64,000 nucleotides of DNA, taken from Spirogloea muscicola (lineage: Eukaryota; Streptophyta; Zygnematophyceae; Spirogloeales; Spirogloeaceae). Both the position numbers and the translations under genes were made by a program. This document shows, piece by piece, positions 43,460 to 55,667 of the stretch; the first letter of the stretch is position 1, and the number at the start of each line of letters is the position of its first letter. The stretch is from NCBI GenBank assembly GCA_009602725.1, contig WELB01000055.1, forward strand, positions 484,596 through 548,595, given 5' to 3'. Under the pieces are notes generated by a model, which worked only from the letters and a program-made list of their open reading frames with translations, was not told the DNA's origin and searched no databases.

Positions 43460-43600
43460 CATTCTTCTGGGCTGGCCTCTCGCTCCCTCAGACCTTGTCC
43501 ATTCTTTTGGGCTGGCCTTTCCCAGCCACCAGTCAATCTGGCCGCGCTTTCTCTCGCAGCCACCAGTCAATCTGGAAGCGCTGTTTTTCTTTCCCCTGGC
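43460..43600 (+). repeat. Family C tail fragments
   Basis: Partial C tails are repeated: gggctggcctctcgctccct, cagaccttgtccattctttt, gggctggcctttcccagcca, ccagtcaatctggccgcgct, with a second shortened end at about 43560-43585. Confidence 0.75.
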
Positions 43601-43604
43601 AGCG

Positions 43605-43799
43605 TCTCCCGTCAGCACGGCTCCCCCCGCTCTGTGGCACCTCCGGCCCTCCTAGTATAGGGCGTCATTTCATGTAGCCACATTCTTTGCGCTGCATTCT
43701 TTGCACTTTCTGCATTTTCTGCCTGAGCAATGTATTGCCTTGAATTGTGGCCTGCATTGGCCTCGCTTCAACTTCATGCGCACCGCGCACCTTCTCTCA
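43605..43799 (+). mobile_element. 5'-truncated copy of the 29.7-30.9-kb non-autonomous element
   Basis: It starts at gtcagcacggctccccccgc, matching the last 135-bp repeat of the larger copy, and runs to the same 3' end (cgcaccgcgcaccttctctc). Divergence is low, apart from a 10-bp duplication-like insertion (ttgtggcctgcattggcctc). It supports a retrotransposed origin with 5' truncation. Confidence 0.85.
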
Positions 43800-43875
43800 G
43801 GCTCCCTCAGACCTTGTCCATTCCTTTGGGCTGGCCTTTCCCAGCCACCAGTCAATCTGGCCGCGCTTCTTCTTC
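43799..43875 (+). repeat. Family C tail
   Basis: Ggctccctcagaccttgtcc, hairpin gggctggcctttcccagcc, ending ctggccgcgcttcttc, immediately after the previous element. Confidence 0.8.
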
Positions 43876-44019
43876 TCTCTTTCTTCCCGCGGAGAACTAA
43901 GACGAAGAAGAGGAAGTCGACGGGATGGGGTTTGCCAGACGCTTTCCGCTCCGCCGGCAGATATTCTACGGAACCGTCGGGCCGGGGCCGGCTTGCGCGG
44001 CAGCCGTGGGTAAGCAGAA

Positions 44020-44441
44020 GAAGGTGCTCGCCATTGAGAAAAGGGGCTGGCAAAGCCAACCCAAAAAGAATGGACAATGTTCAAAGCCAAAGAAAGAGGT
44101 GCTGAAAAAGGACTACACTACAAAGTGCAAGATGGTGCAGAGAGAGATGCAGATGGCTGCTCAGTATCCACGTGTGAGCAACAGCAGATCAGAGTAACTC
44201 GGAGCAGGAGAAGCGGCACCCTGCCGAGACCCGGAAGCAGCAGCCATAGCACGGCCAGCCCGCGCGTGGACCGCATGAGCCAAAGAGCGCTGCAGCGAGA
44301 CCGCCAGCCTCATCCGAAAGACCTGCGAGAGGGAGCCGGCAGCATTGAAGCCTGGCGAACCCTGCCGCCGCTCGATGGCCTCCCGGGCAAGCCGCTGGAG
44401 GAGATCCAACCAGCCACTGCCAAATGCCCCGTGTACGTCAA
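44020..44441 (-). mobile_element. LINE family D copy running into the assembly gap
   Basis: From the gap, the minus strand reads LDLLQRLAREAIERRQGSPG, FNAAGSLSQVFRMRLAVSLQ, RSLAHAVHARAGRAMAAASG and SYSDLLLLTRGY with stop at about 44161. The D tail follows, with hairpin (plus: ggggctggcaaagccaaccc) to about 44020. The visible part is intact. It is nearly identical to the D copy at 59.1-59.5 kb. Confidence 0.85.
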
Positions 44442-45115
44442 NNNNNNNNNNNNNNNNNNNNNNNNNNNNNNNNNNNNNNNNNNNNNNNNNNNNNNNNNNN
44501 NNNNNNNNNNNNNNNNNNNNNNNNNNNNNNNNNNNNNNNNNNNNNNNNNNNNNNNNNNNNNNNNNNNNNNNNNNNNNNNNNNNNNNNNNNNNNNNNNNNN
44601 NNNNNNNNNNNNNNNNNNNNNNNNNNNNNNNNNNNNNNNNNNNNNNNNNNNNNNNNNNNNNNNNNNNNNNNNNNNNNNNNNNNNNNNNNNNNNNNNNNNN
44701 NNNNNNNNNNNNNNNNNNNNNNNNNNNNNNNNNNNNNNNNNNNNNNNNNNNNNNNNNNNNNNNNNNNNNNNNNNNNNNNNNNNNNNNNNNNNNNNNNNNN
44801 NNNNNNNNNNNNNNNNNNNNNNNNNNNNNNNNNNNNNNNNNNNNNNNNNNNNNNNNNNNNNNNNNNNNNNNNNNNNNNNNNNNNNNNNNNNNNNNNNNNN
44901 NNNNNNNNNNNNNNNNNNNNNNNNNNNNNNNNNNNNNNNNNNNNNNNNNNNNNNNNNNNNNNNNNNNNNNNNNNNNNNNNNNNNNNNNNNNNNNNNNNNN
45001 NNNNNNNNNNNNNNNNNNNNNNNNNNNNNNNNNNNNNNNNNNNNNNNNNNNNNNNNNNNNNNNNNNNNNNNNNNNNNNNNNNNNNNNNNNNNNNNNNNNN
45101 NNNNNNNNNNNNNNN
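44442..45115. other. Assembly gap (674 N)
   Basis: A run of N between a minus-strand D copy and a plus-strand B 3' end. Open frames drawn through the gap are meaningless. Confidence 1.
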
Positions 45116-45345
45116 TGTCTGCAACGAGCTCAGGCGTATGCTCTGCATCAGAAAGCTGGTCGAGCCTTAGCTGCTGGCACAAGAGCTAGTCAATTGCCGT
45201 CCGGTATTCGAGCGTCAGCTAGCGACCTCTATGTGCTGACTCGTGGTTACTGAGCGGGTCAGCTTAGCAGCAGGTGACGTACATTTGTCCAATATGCTTG
45301 CCTTTGTACTTGGCCACACATGGCCTCCCCATCTCTTAATATACA
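45116..45345 (+). mobile_element. LINE family B 3' end
   Basis: Out of the gap: CLQRAQAYALHQKAGRALAA, ASASDLYVLTRGY with stop at about 45253. The B 3' UTR (gcgggtcagcttagcagcag, gcttgcctttgtacttggcc) ends about 355 bp upstream of the second SDR start. The visible coding end is intact. Confidence 0.85.
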
Positions 45346-45700
45346 CGCAGCTCCCCGGCTAGCCGTGACGTTCGCCGTGACGCCGGCGGCCAGCCCGCCG
45401 CGCCCCAACAATAATAAAGCCGTACATTGGACCAGCTGTTTCTCACAAGCTGCCCGCCTGCAGCTCCCGGCATCCCAGTCTCGCGACGCCCAGCCCCTCT
45501 CCCAGCCTCGCGCCCTGCCCCGCCTGCCGCTGCCTGCACCTCCGCCGGCTATTCCAGTGGCCTTCGCCCCGACTCGGACTCTCGTGCGGGAGCTGTGCTG
45601 TGCTGCTGTGGCAGCATTGGAGACTCGAAGGCCAGCGTGCGCTTCTCGTCCTCCGTGCGCCTGGCTCCGAGTATAGGCGGACTCAGCTGCAGCGAGCGCC

Positions 45701-47286
45701 ATGGCAACCCAGCTGGCGCAGGCCTTCTCGGTCAAGGGCAAGACTGCCCTCATCACGGGCGCTTCTTCCGGCCTCGGCTACCAATTCGCGCTGCACTACC
45801 TGCGCGACGGCGCCAACGTCGTTGTGGCTGCCAGGCGCGCGGACCGCCTTAATGCTGTGAGCACATGACTCAAGCCCTCACCTGTTGTTGCACCTGAGAC
45901 CGATGTTGACGCTTGTCACGTCGCACTCGCGACAAGTAGTAGAATGGTTGCCGCGACTTGCAGCCGTTGAGGGTGGGCGGTAGTGGCGCTGACGAAGTGG
46001 GGAATTGTGTTGTTGCGACAGCTTGTCGAAGAAGCAGAGGCCATGAGGAAAGCCGACCCAACTGACGGTCAAGCCAAAGCTCTGGTGCTGGACATCGCGG
46101 CGGAAGAGGCTGAAACTAACCAGGCAGTGGCCAAAGCTTGGAGCAGCTTCGGCCGCGTCGACATTGTGGTCAACACCGCAGGTTGGAGGCCTTTCAGGCG
46201 TATCGCTGTGCCAGTCATGCAATGATGCTGCATACCTGGGTTTGGGTACAAATTGACAGAGTCAAGCTTGACTTTTGGCAAATATATGCACGATTGAAAG
46301 CCAGGCTCAATGACAGCTGACTAGACAGTTACCATCTCGGATTACATGGCTCACGTCTGGTACTGGTACTTGTGCTTCTCTTACTCAAACCATTGTTGTA
46401 GTCTTGCAGGTGTGAGCGGAAAAAGCCCTCTTGCAGATGACACTGCTGAGAACTTTGACAGGATATTCCGCGTGAATGTAAGAGGCGCCTGGCTGGTGAC
46501 TAAAGCTGCTGCTCGCCTCATGGCTAAGGACAACTTGGGGGGGTCCATCATCTTCATCGGATCCTGCGTCGGTAACCAGCAAGGTGAGCTAAGTAGGCCA
46601 GACCCTGACTTTCTCGTAGTGGTGACACAGTGTACCACCATATCCGGCTGAAAGTTCCTCAGCAATAAGCACTCACTGTCATTGGAGTGCGTTGTATTGG
46701 ACAGCATTTGCGTTGGGTTGGGCCAACTACTCCGCCTCCAAAGCAACTCTGGCGCATTTGACTCTCAAGTGAGGCACTCGCCTTCACTTCGCAGTTTCTA
46801 GATGTGGGTCTCACATAAAACGAGGCATTGCAACGCTTAAGCATTGGTGCACGACATTGACAGCTCGTGGTGTAGATGCAACACAGCACACTAGGCTAAG
46901 CAATGCTGCCAACGGTCCAGGATGCAGTCTGCTGGATCAGCGATTTGGCGGAAGATTAATTACAAAACCTACTACTGCCTGCAGTCTTGCTTCCGAGCTG
47001 GGGCATCACAACATTCGCATCAACACAATTGCCCCTGGGCTCTTCCCGACAGAGATGACTGCTGGCCTGCAAAAGCCACACATTGCAGCATGGTTTGAGA
47101 AACAATCCTATAAATAGAATGGGAAATCTGAGTAAAGACTTGTATGGACCATTGCTTCTGTTCTCTTCGGACGCTGGAGCCTACATTACAGGGACCATAT
47201 TGATAGTGGACGGAGGCTTGATGTTGCTCTCGAAGAACTTCACAGAGGCACTTCACGTGAATGACCAGACCGAAAATGGCCACTGA
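45701..47286 (+). pseudogene. Short-chain dehydrogenase/reductase, copy 2 (frameshifted in exon 5)
   Basis: Paralogue of the 37.4-38.9-kb gene with the same five-exon design: 45701-45856, 46022-46181, 46410-46583, 46705-46768, then 46985 onward. Exons 1-4 have exactly the lengths of copy 1 (156, 160, 174, 64 nt). Cofactor motif TGASSGLG and YSASK are present; NNAG has become NTAG. In exon 5 near 47100 two bases are missing relative to copy 1, so the frame ends at 47117 (228 aa). The lost C-terminal sequence (NPINRMGNLSKDLYGPLLLF through VDGG) is still well conserved in another frame up to 47286. It is therefore a very recent pseudogene, a truncated product or a sequencing error. The splice-spanning Asn codon is AAC in copy 1 and AAT here. 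Confidence 0.85.
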
Positions 47287-49325
47287 GGAAGCTCGAAGGC
47301 CTTGTGACAGATCATGTACATTGCTTTACCTACTTGTCAGATACTGTTGTAGGACGGGTTAGCCGAGTCAATGACTATGTATTCTAAGTCTGTGAGAGAC
47401 AATGCTCTCATTCAAGAATGTAGTAGTGTGAATATCATGTGTAATATGGCATCAACATGGCTCTGATGTGCACAGGTTCAGGCTTCAAAGAGTCGTCAAC
47501 TGTAACTCCAGGTCTTATTAATACACTGATAATCCTCACACCCACTTGGAGTTGAGGAGCTCATGGTAATTCCGTGAATAAAGATTGGTTACATGCCAAC
47601 ACAAAGTATCTGAATGAGATGCAAACTACCAGGCGCCACAAGAACCACGCAAATGCAAAGTATGAATATCTCCGTATCCTGTACTATGGCACTGCTTGTG
47701 AGTCCTCGATGACTCCATCTCAGCAGGATGCGTTTTGAGTCGATCTATTCCTTGAGACTATCTACTATGTCCTTGAGACTATCTGCAAGACGTGCTGGGA
47801 CATCCCAAAATCAGAGGATATAGCAACTCTGCTACAGGTGTGATGTCGACCCAACTTCATATCCTTGAGATATCTGCAAGACGTGCTGGGATATCCCAGA
47901 TCAAGTGGATCTAGCGACACTAGTACAGGTGTGATGTTGACCCAAGTCAAATGCATCATGGCCTAAGCAGATAACCACTTCTATCCCACAGTAAGTGGAT
48001 ATTGCAACACTACAACAGGTGCGATGTCGACCCAATTGAATGCATCATGGCCTAAGCAGACAACCACTTGCTGGTTGTTGCACTGTCTTTGCTGTACCGA
48101 GCCTTATTCAGGTCTGAGGGGATGATTTACATGCCAGTACTGAGCGCTACCATGCCACAATGCCTGCAACTGTTAAGTCAGGCCAGCTATACTGTTGCTA
48201 CTTTGAGCGAGTGTCCTTGCCACAGTCTAGCGGCTACTGACTCGGAATTGCTGCAAAAATTCAGGCCTCTGCACGTCTCAAGTATGCCTCCAAGTCGTAA
48301 GAAGTACTTGAATAAACTTGATTTGGTGAGACTAAGATCTCAAGAGCTCAGGGTGGTGTATAGGAAGAGATCTGAGTTGTCATGCCCACAGAAATTTTAC
48401 CTGACATGCAGAATAGCATACACACAAGTACACAGCTTTTACAACCCAAATGTCCTGTCATGTAGCAATCCATGTGTAACTTCTGAAACACTCCGAATTG
48501 GAAGCTGTCAACAGGGTGCAAAGAAAGTGAAAGTGAAAGTGGATACATAAGTCAAGGTGACTTCTTAGACTTGGTCAGCAAGACATGCTGGAATCTGAGC
48601 CAAAGCCACAGCAACACTTGCACAAGAGTGGCACCCACCCCATCTCAGATCTTGACACATGCTTAATCAGTGTCCTACTCCCAAGGATGTTCTTGCTGCA
48701 ATTATAATATGCAAAGCACGAGCCTAGTGAAACAAATGTGCAATTTTGTGGGGGAAATTTGCAGCCAAAGTTTGTAGCCAAGGTAACCTTCAATGGACTG
48801 CAAACATGGAAAGTACATGCTATAGTCCATTGAAGAGGCCACAATATGTGGGTTGCATGACAGGTCTGAATACAGTCATTTTCCTGTCCAGGGACGAAAG
48901 CAATTGGCTCAAGCATGGCTTTCAACCGGAAATTCTTGACTGCTGTATTTGAGGAGGCTCACGTCCTACGCACCCATCTGACAGCACAGGTACCTACAAA
49001 ACCAGTAGCACGTCTCAGCTCCGAGCTTGGCTGGCTAGTTGGACTCGAGCATACAAACTCGACATACTCCAGCACCAGTTTCAGCCAAGTACTGGCTTTA
49101 CCTCAAGAAGTGAAGCTGATCACAAGATCGGCGCAGTTGGCAAATTGTTGCCCAGCAGCAGAGCAAAGTAAGTGGGCCAAGACTTCCACTTCCACGTTTT
49201 TCCGGTCAACTGCGGGACACAGAGACTCCCAGGCGCAGGAGGCGCGGCCTGGCAGAGAAGGGTGCTCTGAACTAACATGCCACAATATGTTTGCAACTGG
49301 CAAGTCAGGCCAAGCGACAAGGATG
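47287..49325. other. No recognisable gene; minisatellite
   Basis: Spacer between SDR copy 2 and the BASS gene. Open frames near 48.07-48.55 kb (160 codons) and 48.9-49.4 kb have no recognisable features; the latter overlaps the BASS last exon on the other strand. A minisatellite occupies about 47776-48066. Confidence 0.5.
47776..48066. repeat. Imperfect minisatellite, about 90-bp period, three units
   Basis: The word atctgcaagacgtgctggga is at 47781 and, with one change, at 47872. The phrase aggtgtgatgtcgacccaa occurs in three units, and gcatcatggcctaagcaga in the last two. Units differ by substitutions and small indels. Confidence 0.85.
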
Positions 49326-51546
49326 CTAATCCAGGCGGATGTCCCTGTCTCTGTCATACTGTCGCCAGAGAACTGCCAAAGTGCTCCCCATCACATTCAT
49401 GAGCACAGCTGATAAAGCTGCTGGGAGGGCCGTTTGTGGCGAGCTGAAGTGCTTCATAGCAAGGACAACACCCAACGACGAGTTCTGCATCCCAACCTGC
49501 ATGAAACAGAGGGTGTGGTTTTGTTGGATTGAGATTGCTGATAGTAACCTCAAGGATTTGATCTTATCACTTCTGACTATTGCCAAGAATCAGCTTGGTG
49601 TGCTGCAAGGTGCACTCATCAAGGATGGATATGGTGGACAGCTGGACTGCCTAACACAGAGAAGTATTCCTAGCATGACATGCTGAGGTAGGCTGACAAC
49701 TACCCTCTATCACGCAGAAATGGTACCTCAATGGAGATGGCCCGTCTCTGGGGTTCCTCAACGCCAGCAATTCGTGAGACCACGTATCTGCCGAGAAGAG
49801 TACGAGAAGAGCATCAGGCACTGTAGCTGGTGAACACCAGGCTGTCACTTTGCATTCCATAGCAGCAGCTCCTCAGATCAAGATTTGGAGGCTCCCAGCT
49901 AAGCAAAGTTATATAAAGCCTGCAAGTAGGCAGCTCATAGAATGCCCTCTTGTCAACAGGGAAGTCAGTAGAAGGTAATACAAACCCAAGCATGAAGCCG
50001 AAGGAGTGAAGCAGGACAACAGCAGCCACCACCTTCCACACAAGGGCATAGGACGAGAGAGGCAATAGCTCGCTGGTGCCTCCGGCTATGGAGCCCAAGA
50101 AGGTTGGAACATTTGCGGAGAATACACTGCAGCAGCGGCAGAATGCGAAGAGCCAGCCCCAGCGTGAGATACATCACCAGTTCCAGTAGCATTGCAGTTA
50201 ATGACCACTGTAGAAATCAGATTTGTGCTTTGGCTGGCTACGTACCTGCTGGCGAGCAGGGATGAGATGAGCACCGCGGCCAGAGGGAGGAACAATGATA
50301 ATTTCGCAATGATGTGGGGAAAGAACGTTTGCAGGCAGGCTCCAATCACTACAGGCGCCACCACAACCTGCATTGAGAACACCAGATGGCCATTTTCAGC
50401 GGTAGAAGCCTTGCTAGATTGCCTCATCCAAAAGTAATGAAGCTGATACTGAAAATGCTGATGGTGGAGTAACCCTTTGGGCAGGGCAGGGTACATTAAA
50501 AACCACGACTCTGCCACTGCTTCCAACCTGGAGGGTGCTGACAGCCAATGCAGCTGAGTCCACAGCAACAACAGCTCCGACGAGGTAGTATGTGAGAAGC
50601 GGCGTCATGACAACTGCTGCCATCGTGGTGATGGAAGTCATCACCACAGACAGGGGCACGTCCCCATTGGCGATGTATGTCACCTGCAGATGTCAAGACA
50701 GGACACGATCAGCTTGAGCATCCATGGACCTGCAAGAAGCACTTCTGGAGCACTCCCTTAGGCATCAAGGGAGCCAGTTAAGCCACTGGATTGACAAGTT
50801 GACAACCACATGAAGGTCAAGGACACCTCCACCTCTTGAGTACACTGCAACATAAAGGGCCGAGGTTATGTGCAAAAGTAATGAAAAGAGCTCAATAAGC
50901 CCCCCTGCATTGAGAAATTACAAATGTGCAAGCCCTTCTACGCATCTGAGAGGTTGGGGCCTGCAGCACTGACCACATTGGAGGCGGTGCCTCCCGGGCA
51001 GCAGGCGAGCAGAATGAGGCCAGCCGTGAGGGTGGGCGGGAGGCCGAGGAGGTGGCTAGCAGCGAGCCCGGAGAGCGGCATGAGGCCGTACTGCGCGGCA
51101 ACGCCGAGTGCGAGCTGCAAAGGCCCCCGCAAGAGCATCAGGCCAGTGCTGGCACACCGGCAAGGCGCCAGGAGCTCGCTAAGACAGTCGGGACGTGAGC
51201 TGTGGCCTAAGACGCGGTATCGACGGGAGCTCACGGAGAATGGCCGGCGGAGGACGACGTCGGCGAGGTCGCTGAGGCGCAGCGTGGCGCCCATGGCCAG
51301 CATCACGGCGGCGAGCGCGAGGCTGTAGCTGCCGGGCCCCCGGGAGGTGAACCAGGCGAAGGCCTCGGGGCGCGCCAGCGCCAGGGCGCCGCCCAGCGCC
51401 ACGTACAGCGGGTACAGCGCCGTCGCCGCCTGCAGAGCGCGCGCGCCAGCGCCGTCGCCAGTCTCGACGGGCTCCGGCTGCCAGTCTCCCATGTTTCCTG
51501 CCGATAGCGAGGAAGTCTCCAGCACCTCCTCGCGCCGGCTGGCCAT
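49326..51546 (-). CDS. BASS/SBF family sodium-coupled anion transporter (seven-exon model, about 363 aa)
   Basis: Bile-acid:sodium symporter family; plant members move organic acids such as pyruvate across the plastid envelope. Exons (minus): 51546-51235, 51114-50974, 50683-50528, 50367-50246, 50126-49958 (or 49982), 49747-49727, 49496-49326. The phases sum to 364 codons. Family signatures: CCPGGTASNV in TM-region 3-4, VTYIANGDVPLSVVMTSITT M, and RRAISIE-VGMQNSSLGVVLA at the C-terminus, where RRAISIE is a 21-nt micro-exon. Many hydrophobic segments are visible. A longer in-frame start at 51888 would add a Ser/Arg/Pro-rich leader (with one ambiguous base at 51641) that could be a plastid transit peptide. 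Intron 1 (51115-51234) is 120 nt and stop-free. It shares a short upstream region with the divergent COQ5 gene. Confidence 0.88.
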
Positions 51547-54649
<3,103 letters not shown>

Positions 54650-55667
54650 GGCAGCCTGACTTTGATGATCATGGCTGCCACTTAGTGTGGACTCTAGCGC
54701 TTGTTGCTTGCAAAGACAATCTGCTAGATGCGGAAGGCTCTTGATCTCTCTGAGGTTGCAGAAATGTGTTCAACAGCCTAGATGATACCTTTGATCAGCT
54801 TTCAGACTGAGGGCACAGCTGCTCAGAGCTGGCCAACCATTTCCTAGTTCCTTGACACTAGTCTGAAGTAGAGATATGTGGCTCAGAAGTAGAGGCAGTA
54901 ACGCCTACTCTCCACTGCTCCAGCATGATGCGAAAACGGACGCCCTTGCTTCGGTCGCAGACCATGCATGAGTCGTGTAGTAAACTCTACTTATGTGCAG
55001 GTCCTTGAAGACAGACAATCAGATGTGGTGCTCACTGCAGAGCAGTGTGAGTTTCGGATGAGCAAGTAGTTAGAAAAGGCTGCAAAGTGTGTACGGACAA
55101 TGGCTGGCGCACAGAGATGGTGAGGCGTACATGTGTCATTCAGCACTGCTTGCAGCTGCTAAAAATGACGTGACCTGGAATAATCTCTAAGAGATGCGCG
55201 GTAGATGGCACAGTCAGAGCCTGAGCAGCTCGAGTGCCAGATACTTGCAGAGCACCACTGCTAAGTGATGCAAAAGCAAAACTCCAGTGCAACTGACCAA
55301 GTTGGTCAGGAAAGGCCTGCTACACAGATCTTGGGCAGAGATAGAGGTCAAGCAGTGACCCCCTGTGTGCAGTTGGCCGTCTGTTGCTTCTAGGTCTATG
55401 ACTAGTGTCTAGCTTCTAGCGGAAGCTATCCACTAGTATCCAGTGCATGGAATGCTCCACAGTGAGCACCTTTAGATAGTGCATTCCAGCGAATCGAGGG
55501 TCAGGCCAGGAGTTGACCGTGTGCAGAAGTGGACTGCGCACCAGTACTGCCCTTGGGTCTGTTGCACTGGGTTCAAACAGAACATCAGATTGAATCCATT
55601 CCACGGGAGCTAACAGCTTGTCCTCTGCAAATGCCAGCTGCTTGCCCGTTTCTAGGTAGCGCCTCCT
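54650..55667. other. Convergent spacer, no recognisable gene
   Basis: Lies between the COQ5 stop and the minus-strand hydrolase stop. No repeat tails, RNA genes or coding frames were recognised. Confidence 0.5.

Noticed and set aside
44077-45253. Long open frames running through the 44.4-45.1-kb region
   Set aside because: They consist mainly of X residues from the N gap; only the flanking LINE ends are real.
46857-47117. Separate small gene in SDR copy 2 exon 5
   Set aside because: The frame is simply intron 4 read-through plus the first part of exon 5 up to the frameshift stop.
47776-48066. Possible CRISPR-like array
   Set aside because: Three units of about 90 bp with no constant repeat/variable spacer structure, in a eukaryotic genome; it is a minisatellite.
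48068-48550. 160-codon frame as a gene
   Set aside because: No recognisable family, no splice support and no repeat copies; composition is like the surrounding spacer.
48915-49412. 165-codon plus-strand frame as a gene
   Set aside because: It overlaps the conserved last exon of the BASS gene on the opposite strand and has no recognisable features.
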